Positions 4,709-12,724 of a stretch of DNA of 17,530 nt are shown here, one piece after another; position 1 is the stretch's first letter; each line of letters begins with the position of its first letter. Position numbers and translations under genes: made by a program. A model generated the notes under the pieces. The model did not search any database and was not told the DNA's origin. It worked only from the letters and a program-made list of their open reading frames with translations. The stretch lies in NCBI GenBank assembly GCA_910585285.1, contig CAJUDL010000061.1, positions 1 through 17,530 of the forward strand, read 5' to 3'. The stretch is from an uncultured Muribaculaceae bacterium (GTDB taxonomy: Bacteria > Bacteroidota > Bacteroidia > Bacteroidales > Muribaculaceae).

Positions 4709-7024
4709 ATGTCATTAAGAAACTTAATGGCAGAGCTGTTGCTCTGCCTGACATTCAACACCCTTTTTGCTGAAGTGGAGACCTACGAAGGCATCGTAAA
4801 GGATGATTCCGGTAATCCTTTGGAATTTGTCAATGTGACGTTACAATCTCTAAATGATTCAACTCTGATTGACGGAACTGTCACTGATACTGAAGGAAAG
4901 TTTACAGTTAAGGGAGACAGCAGCCCCGTGTTCTTGAAAATCTCGGCAATGGGATTTGAGGAAATGATTATAGACAACCCGGGGTACAATTTAGGTGATA
5001 TTTTTCTTGTCTCGGCGTCGTACATGCTTGGCGAGGTAGTAGTCAAAGGTTCACGTCCTATGGCAAAACTAAAAGGAGATGGAGTACAAGTTCCTGTATC
5101 CGGCACATATCTCGCCAACACCGGAACCGCCATCGAAGTACTCGGAAAGATGCCTTTCGTTACAAAGTCAGGATCGGGCATAGAGGTGCTTGGGAAAGGA
5201 ACTCCTCTTATTTATATAAACGGCAGACAGGTAAGGGATATGTCGGAACTTGACCGGCTTGCCTCCACACAGATTAAAAGCATTGATGTGATAACCAATC
5301 CTGGAGCCCGTTACGCTTCCACGGTCAACTCAGTGATCAGAATAACCACTGTCGCACCTGTCGGGGAAGGATTCTCTTTCAACGACCGCACGACTGTGGG
5401 ATACAAGCATTACGCCTATCTGTTCGAGCAAGTCAATTTCAACTGGCGCAAGAAAGGTTTTGACCTTTTCGGAATGATTAATTACGAGAATTACCGTGAA
5501 CGCCCCGGCTTTCTCAATAGTTCGCTCCAATATCTCAAATCCGGTATCGTTCAACAGAACATTTCCGGAAAGGATATGGCAAAATATCCGGTCTATCAAG
5601 GTAAAATAGGCCTGAACTATAACGTCTCGTCACATAGTTTCGGCTTATACTATGACTTCTCTTTCAAACCTTCCACATCTAAAGGCAATTCGCTGACTGA
5701 CCGCTATATCAATGATGAATTTTCCGAGACGCTTGAGAACCTTTCAGATGTATCCCGCCACAACAGACAGCACCTTCTCTGCGCATATTATACCGGCGAA
5801 ATTTGGAAATGGCACTTGTCGGCCAATTTTGACGCAATGTGGCAGATAAATGACAGACATAACACCGAAACAGAAATTTCAACGTTAAACGCTGAACGAG
5901 ACTTTATAACGGTAAATGACGTTGAAAACCGACTTCTTGCCGGCAACATTGCGGCATCTTTCCCGGCATGGAAAGGTGACATCAGATTCGGTACGGAAAT
6001 AAGCAACATTCACCGCACAGACATATATAGCGGCAATACAGATTTCATAAGTGACAATGACATAAAAATCAGCGAGACCACCTCAGCTCTATTTGCTGAG
6101 GCTGAACAAACCTTCGGGGTTGTCACAGCAAGTGCAGGGCTTCGTTGGGAATACACAGATTCCAGATATTGGCAATTCGGTCAGCTCAGTGAGGACCAGA
6201 GCCGCAGATACCACAACATATCTCCGTCGGCTTCCTTATCATTCCCGATTGGCAATGTAAACACCCGTCTGTCATACATGAGAAAAACATCCCGTCCTGC
6301 TTTTGAACAACTTAGTTCCGCAATAAGGTATATTGACAGATACACTTATGAATCCGGCAATCCCAGTCTGAAGCCGATCTATCGTGATTATGTCTCGGCA
6401 TCCGCTTCATGGAAAGACCTCGTCATAGAACTGGAATATTATTCAACTAAAAATTATTTCATGTGGCAGACCTCGGCATACCCGGGAAGTGACGATGTTA
6501 CCTTACTGACAATGGTTAATATGCCTCGTTTTAATTCTTTCGGGGCATATCTCAACTGGTCGCCTACATTATTTAGCTGTTGGCATCCGTCTGTAATGGC
6601 AGGAGTTCAGGGACAGGATTTCAAGATAATTCATGTTGACAGATTCATGAAACTTAACCGACCTTTGGGAATATTCAGATTCGACAACGCCATACACCTT
6701 CCTTGGGACATCTGGCTGAACATGGATTTTTCGGCAAGGACATCCGGCAACGGTGATAATTATTATATGAAACCATATTGGCAATGCAATTTAGGAATAT
6801 ACAAATCCTTTGCTAACGACCGATGGAGCGTGAAATTGCAACTAAATGATGTTTTCGATACATGGCGACAGGATATAATTTCATATGATGCTCTGAGTAG
6901 CATTTCATCTAAGAAATTTTACGATACAAGGGATATGTCAATTACCATAAGATATAATTTCAATTCCGTACGCTCTCGATATAAAGGCAGCGGTGCAGGA
7001 AATACGGATAAGGACAGATTCTGA
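4709..7024 (+). CDS. Outer-membrane beta-barrel protein, TonB-dependent-receptor-like
   Basis: A 771-residue protein. Residues 1-21 look like a signal peptide with cleavage after LFA. Residues about 24-105 form a carboxypeptidase-D-regulatory-like (Ig-fold) domain (GIVKDDSGNPLEFVNVTL, then GKFTVKG). Residues about 120-220 form a plug-like domain (LANTGTAIEVLGKMPFV, LIYINGRQVRD, SIDVITNPGARY). The rest is a barrel with many alternating aromatic strands. The C-terminus carries RSRYKGSGAGNTDKDRF, close to the YKGTGAGN-type tail of Bacteroidota outer_membrane_beta-barrel family proteins. Such proteins sit in the outer membrane and import or sense ligands. No STN signalling domain is present, unlike FecA. 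The gene begins 29 nt after the anti-sigma gene, so it is part of the same operon. No SusD partner gene follows, which argues against a glycan-uptake locus. Confidence 0.88.
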   Translation: MSLRNLMAELLLCLTFNTLFAEVETYEGIVKDDSGNPLEFVNVTLQSLNDSTLIDGTVTDTEGKFTVKGDSSPVFLKISAMGFEEMIIDNPGYNLGDIFLVSASYMLGEVVVKGSRPMAKLKGDGVQVPVSGTYLANTGTAIEVLGKMPFVTKSGSGIEVLGKGTPLIYINGRQVRDMSELDRLASTQIKSIDVITNPGARYASTVNSVIRITTVAPVGEGFSFNDRTTVGYKHYAYLFEQVNFNWRKKGFDLFGMINYENYRERPGFLNSSLQYLKSGIVQQNISGKDMAKYPVYQGKIGLNYNVSSHSFGLYYDFSFKPSTSKGNSLTDRYINDEFSETLENLSDVSRHNRQHLLCAYYTGEIWKWHLSANFDAMWQINDRHNTETEISTLNAERDFITVNDVENRLLAGNIAASFPAWKGDIRFGTEISNIHRTDIYSGNTDFISDNDIKISETTSALFAEAEQTFGVVTASAGLRWEYTDSRYWQFGQLSEDQSRRYHNISPSASLSFPIGNVNTRLSYMRKTSRPAFEQLSSAIRYIDRYTYESGNPSLKPIYRDYVSASASWKDLVIELEYYSTKNYFMWQTSAYPGSDDVTLLTMVNMPRFNSFGAYLNWSPTLFSCWHPSVMAGVQGQDFKIIHVDRFMKLNRPLGIFRFDNAIHLPWDIWLNMDFSARTSGNGDNYYMKPYWQCNLGIYKSFANDRWSVKLQLNDVFDTWRQDIISYDALSSISSKKFYDTRDMSITIRYNFNSVRSRYKGSGAGNTDKDRF

Positions 7025-7081
7025 ATGCGTCCCCTATATGTATCATTTGCTATCAGATTCCATCAAATCTTTTGCACTTTC

Positions 7082-7639
7082 TTATTCTAATTTAGGATGA
7101 GTCCAATCAAGAGAAATGCCATTTGCTACCAGCCATTCGGCCACTGTCATATGTCTAATTTTCAAAATCTCACATATCGCAGGAAGTTTCTTGAATAGTT
7201 TGCCGTCATTGCTTAGCATAGTTTCTTCCGTAATAATGACAGGCTCTTTGTCCATATTATTCAAAGCATAGAGCAACATCTTTGCATCACCGGTTGACAT
7301 ATATTGATTCTTTTGCAAAGAATATGCTTCTGAACTTAATTTCTTCTTTTGAAGAGGTACGCAAAGATTATTATCCAACTGATTACTGAATTTTATGGGC
7401 GCAGGAGGCGTGAGGGCGGAATCATTAAATCTCAACTTATGGTCATTCAAGAATTCCATAAGTTTCACTGCAATTCCTTTTTGAGTTCGAGATGCTTCAA
7501 CATGGATGGAACTTAATAAAATAAGTTCTCTAGATCGAAATTGTGATTCAATAAAACGTAATAATTTCGCTTCATCCTTAATCGGTAGGTAATAGCGTGC
7601 AATCGCCACTAATGAGCTCGTATCTATAATCCCTATCAT
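7082..7639 (-). CDS. PIN-domain nuclease, probable toxin of a two-gene module
   Basis: A 185-residue protein with PIN-domain features. It begins IGIIDTSSLVAIARYY, where D6 is the first catalytic acid of the usual DT/N-S start; E48 (in SSIHVEAS), D118 (STGDAKML) and E138/E139 (IITEE) are placed as the remaining acids. The end, KLPAICEILKIRHMTVAEWL, is the usual PIN tail. PIN proteins are Mg-dependent RNases; many act as toxins. It resembles the DUF4411-type PIN group often found with a peptidase gene. Its ATG overlaps the stop codon of the upstream peptidase gene by 4 nt (ATGA at 7636-7639), so the two are translated together. The gene converges on the barrel gene, with 57 nt between the stop codons and no clear terminator there. 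The PIN call is firm; the toxin role is inferred. Confidence 0.82.
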   Translation of the reverse strand: MIGIIDTSSLVAIARYYLPIKDEAKLLRFIESQFRSRELILLSSIHVEASRTQKGIAVKLMEFLNDHKLRFNDSALTPPAPIKFSNQLDNNLCVPLQKKKLSSEAYSLQKNQYMSTGDAKMLLYALNNMDKEPVIITEETMLSNDGKLFKKLPAICEILKIRHMTVAEWLVANGISLDWTHPKLE

Positions 7640-8778
7640 AAAAATTTGTCAATTTGTTTAGGGGATATTTTCAACTGCTCACAAAATGAGGCTTCTGAAA
7701 CAAGTCCATTATAAAACGCATATTGCATCGTTTCCATGTAAAGAGGGGAAACTATTGGTCTTGGGGCGCGAGCATTAGAAGAATTGTTTTTTTGTTCTTC
7801 CTTTAGCTCTCTTTGTTTTCCGGCCTGTTCTTCTTCTAAATTACGAATGATACCATGGTAATGAGGCATTGGGACGATTTTGTTATACGCCAGCCTTGTG
7901 TACCAAGCCATTTTGCTGATATGTGTGGTGTTGGAAAGTTTATCTATAGTGAAATTAACCTCTTCAGAATAGGTGCTATATTTATCCAACTCGTTCACTG
8001 CATCTCCGGCAATGAGATAAAATGCGAAATCATTACACCACCGTTCAACCTTGTTTGATACACGATTTTTTTCAACTTTAGACATATCAAGAGATTCAAC
8101 ATCCTCAACGCCTAATAAATAATGGCCAATCTCGTGTGCAAGAGTAAAAATCTCACGTTTATAAGACTTTTGTCGTTTTAGGACAATTACATTGGGATCA
8201 AGATAAAACCCGTCGATTGTCGCTCTTTCCCGTTTGTTCCAGGTTTCTACAAACTCAAAAACATAAACGTTGATTTCAGCTAAGTTTGCAATTATTGCTT
8301 TCAGGAATTCTCGGTGATCTTTAATGTCCTTCTTGGGGATTAATGTATCACGGACTTGGCCCGCTACATTTTTAGGATTACTCTCTATGGTAAAGGAATT
8401 ATGCAGATAGTGTTCTTTGGAAAGAGTGTCAGTTAGAGTGCGATAGCCGTCCAATAGACTTTTTAGAGATTCAAAGGAATCTACAAGTCGTTTATCCTCT
8501 ATAGAAAGAACGGACAGGAATCTTGATTTCCTAAAGAAAACTTTAGTTTTTTGATTCTGATCAATCGGAGTAAAATCCAAATAGAATGACAAGCCTTTAT
8601 GAAATATCTCATCAATTCTCTTCAAAAGAGATATTTTGATTTTCTCTCCGTATATATCTTCCAGAGCTACAAGTTTCTTTCTTCCTTCATTTAAAGAAGA
8701 CAACAACTCCTCTTTGCTCATGCTGAAAAGCGCAAGCAAATAATCTAATCGTTCTTTATTAAATTGCGTTGTTGTCAT
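7636..8778 (-). CDS. ImmA/IrrE-family zinc metallopeptidase, probable antitoxin/regulator partner
   Basis: A 380-residue protein. The zinc site is TLAHEIGHYLL with HEIGH at residues 215-219; the third ligand is probably E245 in VERWCNDFAFYL, the position usual for COG2856 (ImmA/IrrE) proteins. Residues about 1-60 are helical (RLDYLLALFSMSKEELLSSL) and may correspond to the XRE helix-turn-helix found in longer members, but the match is weak. Residues about 312-335 are rich in Glu, Lys and Gln and probably form an exposed linker, followed by a small C-terminal helical domain ending ISPKQIDKFL. ImmA-type peptidases cleave repressors in integrative elements; Xre-COG2856 proteins also occur as partners of PIN toxins. 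The pair has lower GC than the biotin and priA genes, which fits acquisition. Confidence 0.85.
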   Translation of the reverse strand: MTTTQFNKERLDYLLALFSMSKEELLSSLNEGRKKLVALEDIYGEKIKISLLKRIDEIFHKGLSFYLDFTPIDQNQKTKVFFRKSRFLSVLSIEDKRLVDSFESLKSLLDGYRTLTDTLSKEHYLHNSFTIESNPKNVAGQVRDTLIPKKDIKDHREFLKAIIANLAEINVYVFEFVETWNKRERATIDGFYLDPNVIVLKRQKSYKREIFTLAHEIGHYLLGVEDVESLDMSKVEKNRVSNKVERWCNDFAFYLIAGDAVNELDKYSTYSEEVNFTIDKLSNTTHISKMAWYTRLAYNKIVPMPHYHGIIRNLEEEQAGKQRELKEEQKNNSSNARAPRPIVSPLYMETMQYAFYNGLVSEASFCEQLKISPKQIDKFL

Positions 8779-8819
8779 TCTATGCTTATAATAGAAATTA
8801 TTAGTTATTATTAGCCATA

Positions 8820-8827
8820 CAAAGGTA
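8820..8827 (-). promoter_or_regulatory. Likely -7 box of the peptidase/PIN module
   Basis: On the minus strand this reads TACCTTTG, matching TAnnTTTG, about 40 nt upstream of the peptidase ATG. No TTTG is seen at -33. Just downstream, in the leader, an ATTATTAG motif occurs twice in tandem (8799-8816), a possible site for autoregulation. Confidence 0.5.
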
Positions 8828-9182
8828 ATAAAATATTTTGATATATGGATAAATCTTTTTAATAACAGAACCTTCTACTCATTAGTTTTCATATTATCAA
8901 CGTTCTACGTATAGTATTTGTTTGCCACGTATTATTCTCTTTCTTCGACATAACGGCGATTACATTGGCTATTTTCAGTAGTCAGGCGCTCCAAACAAGT
9001 ATGGATGTTATGGCTTATTTCGCCTCAAGCAAATAAACTTATAAACTTCAACTTTCCGCTTGCGAAAGATGAATCATATCATAGTGTGTTTATTTCTATT
9101 TCTCCTGTTTTATTCTACCCGCAATTACAAGTGTATGTAATACTATTGAATGGACGGAATTATGGTACTGTTGCTGCAAAAA
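8828..9182. other. Intergenic stretch with repeat copy B, no supported gene
   Basis: No credible gene is seen. A 60-codon plus-strand frame (9005-9187) runs into the terminator hairpin and has no recognisable content. The stretch holds dispersed repeat copy B and a small bulged hairpin at 9052-9068 (CTTT-CGC-TT-GCG-AAAG with one extra C). It separates the accessory module from the core minus-strand genes. Confidence 0.5.
8921..8974 (+). repeat. Dispersed repeat, copy B
   Basis: It aligns without gaps with 1132-1185 at 40 of 54 bases. It lies 143 bp upstream of the peptidase start codon and outside any recognised gene. In the plus frame that resembles copy A the reading closes with a TAG two codons after the repeat; on the minus strand the equivalent frame stays open past the repeat (ENNTWQTNTIRRTLII, then stop). 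Confidence 0.55.
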
Positions 9183-9212
9183 AATAAAGAGGCTATTGCA
9201 AGCCTCTTTATT
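9183..9212 (-). terminator. Intrinsic terminator of rfbA
   Basis: AATAAAGAGGCT (9183-9194) pairs perfectly with AGCCTCTTTATT (9201-9212) around a 6-nt loop. On the minus strand the hairpin is followed by a run of T (about 9177-9183). It begins 20 nt behind the rfbA stop codon. Confidence 0.88.
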
Positions 9213-9232
9213 TTGCTATATTATCGTTTGAT

Positions 9233-10138
9233 TCAGTCAAGATTGGAATAGCCGGTGCGATCGATTTCCTCAACCACTTTCAAGAGGTAACGACCATATT
9301 CATTTTTTGCCATCGGGGCTGCAACCTCTTTAAGACGTTCTGCCGAGATCCAGCCCTGGCGATAGGCGATACCTTCGATGCATCCTATCTTCAGTCCCTG
9401 TCTCTTTTCAAGAACTTCAACATATATCGAAGCTTCAGCAAGTGAATCATGTGTGCCTGTGTCGAGCCATGCGAAGCCGCGCGGAAGAGTCTTCACTTTC
9501 AGTTTTCCACGGTCGAGGAATTCCTGATTCACGGTAGTTATTTCCAATTCGCCGCGGGCAGACGGTTTTATGTTGGCAGCTACATCCACAACTTCATTGG
9601 GATAGAAATAGAGTCCTACGACAGCATAGTTGCTCTTTGGTTTCTGTGGTTTTTCCTCTATAGAAAGGCAATTGCCGTCTTTGTCGAATTCGGCTACTCC
9701 ATAACGCTCAGGATCATCCACCCAATATCCGAACACTGTGGCTTCTCCATTTTTTTCAGCTGTTGCTACAGCATCCTTGAGAATTCCGGAGAAACCGGCT
9801 CCATGAAATATATTGTCGCCAAGCACAAGGCAGGCACTGTCATCTCCGATAAAGTCTTTACCTATGATAAAAGCCTGGGCAAGACCATCGGGCGAAGGTT
9901 GTTCGGCATATTCAAGATGAACGCCAAAATCAGAACCGTCACCGAGGAGACGTTTGAATCCGGGAAGATCTTGAGGAGTAGAAATTATGAGGATATCGCG
10001 GATACCTGCCATCATGAGGGTAGATATCGGATAGTATACCATAGGTTTGTCGTAGATGGGAAGCATCTGTTTGCTGACACCTTTTGTAATCGGATATAAA
10101 CGGGTGCCGGATCCTCCGGCAAGAACTATTCCTTTCAT
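9233..10138 (-). CDS. rfbA: Glucose-1-phosphate thymidylyltransferase
   Basis: A 301-residue enzyme that makes dTDP-glucose from glucose-1-phosphate and dTTP, the first step toward dTDP-L-rhamnose and other dTDP-sugars for surface polysaccharides. It shows the nucleotidyltransferase signature GGSGTRLYP at residues 8-16, KPMVYYP at 31-37, PDGLAQAF at 83-90 and LGDNIFHG at 106-113. Further on come EEKPQKPKSNYAVVGLYFY and the C-terminal tail region. Length and motifs fit RfbA/RmlA closely. The enzyme is cytoplasmic and works as a tetramer. The partners rfbB, rfbC and rfbD are not in the window. A TATATTTG box 48 bp upstream and the terminator at 9183-9212 make it a likely single-gene unit, separate from the biotin operon that lies 98 nt upstream on the same strand. 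Confidence 0.96.
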   Translation of the reverse strand: MKGIVLAGGSGTRLYPITKGVSKQMLPIYDKPMVYYPISTLMMAGIRDILIISTPQDLPGFKRLLGDGSDFGVHLEYAEQPSPDGLAQAFIIGKDFIGDDSACLVLGDNIFHGAGFSGILKDAVATAEKNGEATVFGYWVDDPERYGVAEFDKDGNCLSIEEKPQKPKSNYAVVGLYFYPNEVVDVAANIKPSARGELEITTVNQEFLDRGKLKVKTLPRGFAWLDTGTHDSLAEASIYVEVLEKRQGLKIGCIEGIAYRQGWISAERLKEVAAPMAKNEYGRYLLKVVEEIDRTGYSNLD

Positions 10139-10185
10139 AAATGTGTAAATAACTGTCTAAATTTTCAATATATCTGTTAACCCTG

Positions 10186-10193
10186 CAAATATA
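10186..10193 (-). promoter_or_regulatory. -7 box of rfbA
   Basis: On the minus strand it reads TATATTTG (TAnnTTTG). It lies 47 nt upstream of the rfbA ATG, in the 98-nt gap behind bioG-bioC. A TTTG at -33 is not seen. Confidence 0.6.
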
Positions 10194-10236
10194 CGCAATT
10201 TCTTTATATCTTCACTATGATTTGTAATATTATTTT

Positions 10237-11586
10237 TTACTCACGGCGCGTTGCTGTGATGTAGATAGGGTGGTAGGTGATTGTGTGGATGCTGCGGAGG
10301 GCAGCGGGGGAGACGTGTGGGGAAGGAGCTGATCCGGCAACGCCGGTATGCTTCAGATGCATCAGCAGTTCGCGGGGGGAGGAGAATTCCATGAGTATTT
10401 TTTCCGTGTGTATTTCTATGTCAGTGAAATATTTTTCCAACCACTCTCTATATTCAGTTTCAGTGTGATAATGAATTGGGGAGGGTCGCAATGCATCTAA
10501 TTCTCCAAGATTTCCCGGTAGAAAACTTGAAAGCACTACCACACCTCCCAGTCGTAACGATTTACTGCAGTTATAAAGAAACTCCGGAATATTGGCAAAC
10601 CATTGAATTGTGGATGAGGATAGGATGCAATCGTATTTATCCACGCATTCTCTCATCCATTTTTCAGCATCCTCGCAAAAATATATCTCCTTGTCAGCGA
10701 CATTCATGGGGCGGAGTGGGGCAATGTCTACAAAATGCACTTCAGCGGGTTTCAATACTTTGGCATATTTGTCGGTAAAGAGTCCTGTGCCTGGACCAAT
10801 CTCAAGGATTTTTGCCCCAGTAGGAATGTTAAGTGTTGACAATAGTCCTGCCAGAGTATTTACGATCATCCGTTGCGCTCTTGCATTGTCGTTATATGTG
10901 TTGTGTGCGTCATGAAAACGTTTTGCGATAGTATCATAATCGGGTATAACAGACTTGACGATACTCAGCAACGGAATATAGTGGGCATTCGGCAGTTTTA
11001 CAATTTCAACGCCAATTTTGTTCCAGCATCGTTCCATATTTGCCGGTGGAAAAATCTTGTCATCTGTGCCGATGTATGCTCGTCGCCATGGCAATTCGGT
11101 GTTGGGGACATCAAGTAAGCCGATAAGGTATAGTTGTTTCTTTAGAGAAACAATCTCATCTTCGCAGAAATCAGTATCAAATACACGGCGGAAGGTATCA
11201 GCATCAGGAGCCATGCGACGTCTGAATTTTTTTAGATTCCGAGCATCAAGATTTTCAGCCGTGCCATTATAGATAGCCACAGGTATTCCTTCCTCGTTAT
11301 CAACAGGATTCAATGTGCCGTTGATTGCATAAGCAGCTGTAATTTTATTTGACGGAAGTGTTATGGCTGCTATTCTTACACCCAATGACCAGGCAAACAC
11401 CCATATGGTGGAATATTTATCTAAAAACGAGAAATCAAGATTCAGGTTGTCATAATCGTATATAACAGCTACATCCCATCCCGTCATGCGCACATCTTCA
11501 TAGAGCGACGGGGCTGTGCTCCAACCCGCAAAGATGAGAATCAGAGAACTGTTTTCAGGATTATGACTGATAAATTCAATCTTCAT
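10237..11586 (-). CDS. BioG-BioC fusion: pimeloyl-ACP methyl ester esterase and malonyl-ACP O-methyltransferase
   Basis: A 449-residue protein with two biotin-synthesis enzymes in one chain. Residues 1 to about 215 match BioG (DUF452 alpha/beta hydrolase): FAGWSTAP at 19-26 for the oxyanion region, nucleophile Ser67 in FAWSLGVR, Asp175 (or 176) in GTDDKIFP and His202 in NAHYIPL. Residues about 220-449 match BioC, a SAM methyltransferase: LEIGPGTGLFT at 261-271 binds SAM, and SSSTIQWF at 323-330 fits the post-I motif region. BioC methylates malonyl-ACP so that it can enter fatty-acid elongation; BioG removes the methyl group once pimeloyl-ACP is made. The fusion thus joins the entry and exit steps. 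Its ATG overlaps the bioF stop codon by 11 nt. Such fusions are known in Bacteroidota. Confidence 0.93.
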   Translation of the reverse strand: MKIEFISHNPENSSLILIFAGWSTAPSLYEDVRMTGWDVAVIYDYDNLNLDFSFLDKYSTIWVFAWSLGVRIAAITLPSNKITAAYAINGTLNPVDNEEGIPVAIYNGTAENLDARNLKKFRRRMAPDADTFRRVFDTDFCEDEIVSLKKQLYLIGLLDVPNTELPWRRAYIGTDDKIFPPANMERCWNKIGVEIVKLPNAHYIPLLSIVKSVIPDYDTIAKRFHDAHNTYNDNARAQRMIVNTLAGLLSTLNIPTGAKILEIGPGTGLFTDKYAKVLKPAEVHFVDIAPLRPMNVADKEIYFCEDAEKWMRECVDKYDCILSSSTIQWFANIPEFLYNCSKSLRLGGVVVLSSFLPGNLGELDALRPSPIHYHTETEYREWLEKYFTDIEIHTEKILMEFSSPRELLMHLKHTGVAGSAPSPHVSPAALRSIHTITYHPIYITATRRE

Positions 11587-12724
11587 GATTTTTTATGACT
11601 TCTCGTATGGTTTTCAAAATATGTTCAATGGTTTGCGCGCTCATATCGGCAGAGAGCGAGAAACGTATTCGTTCCCCGCCAAGAGGGACGGTAGGGCGTC
11701 GAATAGGTAATACGTCAATTCCTTTGACCGATAATCTTGCGGCAAGTTGCAGAGCTTTACCTGCATCACCAACAACCAACGGTACGATATGTGACCGCGA
11801 TAAGTTGGACGATCCGGATATATCTTCGATTCCTTTTCTGAAGAGGTCAGATATCTCAAGCAAATGTTTCCTCTCTTTCACCATTGAGAGTATATTGATG
11901 ATCATAAACTCTGACCAAGCAGCATTGACGGGTGGCAACGCAGTGGAGAAAATAAAACTTCGTGAGCAATTAACGAAATAACTTTTCAGAAGAGGATGTG
12001 TTGCTACAAACGCACCGGAAGATGCTGCTGCCTTTCCAAGGGTGCCAACAAGGATGTCAATATCGTCAATCACGCCAAGTTCTTCCGCAAGCCCGAGACC
12101 TCGATCACCCCTTGTGCCGAAAGCGTGAGCTTCGTCAACGTAGAGTATCATATTGGGATATGTCTTCTTCAGATCCACAATATCACGGAGGGGAGCGAGA
12201 TCTCCATCCATGCTGTAGATTGACTCAAGCACAACGATGCATCGCGTAGAATTCTTATGTTTCTCAAGAAGCTTCCCAAGTGATGTGATATCATTATGTC
12301 GCCAACGCTGAAAATCGGCTTTGGCAAGCATAAGCCCGTCAATCATTGAGGCGTGAATCAGTTTGTCGCAAAGAATGACCGTATCCGGGATGTTGAGAGC
12401 CTGGATAATACCCACATTCGCGTGATATCCCGAATTGAACAGCAATACATCCTTGCCATATAATCCGGAAAGAAGATTCTCCAGATGCTCGTGATGGTTC
12501 TGTCTTTGCGACAGTAACCTTGAGGCTGAAGAGGAGAAAGAAGCATCGGGATAACGACGACCGAACTCATCGGCATAATCTTTCCATTTCGCACCCAATC
12601 CAAGATAATCGTTTGAGGTCAGATCAATACGCAATGATTCAGACCGATCCGCAGGGATTGTCCTGAATCTGTTTTCGTTATCGAAACTTTCAAGTATTTT
12701 CTGATAATCTCTATAGGGCACCAT
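11576..12724 (-). CDS. bioF: 8-amino-7-oxononanoate synthase (KAPA synthase)
   Basis: A PLP enzyme that condenses pimeloyl-ACP with L-alanine to KAPA, releasing CO2. I place the start at the ATG at 12724 (MVPYRDYQKIL), giving 382 residues and a 14-nt overlap with the end of bioA; the frame extends upstream to 12790, but that part lies wholly in bioA and has no family character. Numbered from this start, visible motifs are DLTSNDYLGL near 35-44, SGYHAN near 98-103, the PLP-contacting DEAHAFG at 197-203 and the Schiff-base lysine K231 in GTLGKAAASSGAF. Length fits the AOS family. It is the middle gene of bioA-bioF-bioGC, with both junctions overlapping, so translation is probably coupled. A relative with another acyl substrate (for example KBL) is less likely given the neighbours. 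Confidence 0.95.
   Translation of the reverse strand: MVPYRDYQKILESFDNENRFRTIPADRSESLRIDLTSNDYLGLGAKWKDYADEFGRRYPDASFSSSASRLLSQRQNHHEHLENLLSGLYGKDVLLFNSGYHANVGIIQALNIPDTVILCDKLIHASMIDGLMLAKADFQRWRHNDITSLGKLLEKHKNSTRCIVVLESIYSMDGDLAPLRDIVDLKKTYPNMILYVDEAHAFGTRGDRGLGLAEELGVIDDIDILVGTLGKAAASSGAFVATHPLLKSYFVNCSRSFIFSTALPPVNAAWSEFMIINILSMVKERKHLLEISDLFRKGIEDISGSSNLSRSHIVPLVVGDAGKALQLAARLSVKGIDVLPIRRPTVPLGGERIRFSLSADMSAQTIEHILKTIREVIKNHED

Noticed and set aside
4783..5181. 132-codon minus-strand ORF inside the barrel gene
   Set aside because: Antisense shadow of the signal/plug region of a well-supported gene.
1132..8974. Intact integrative element bounded by att sites
   Set aside because: No integrase, transposase or relaxase is intact in the interval, and the two repeats differ at 14 of 54 positions, too many for recent att duplications.
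9005..9187. 60-codon plus-strand ORF
   Set aside because: It ends inside the rfbA terminator hairpin and shows no conserved content.
9449..10099. 216-codon plus-strand ORF antisense to rfbA
   Set aside because: It is a shadow of the clearly conserved rfbA gene; the translation is rich in Cys, Tyr and Phe with no domain character.
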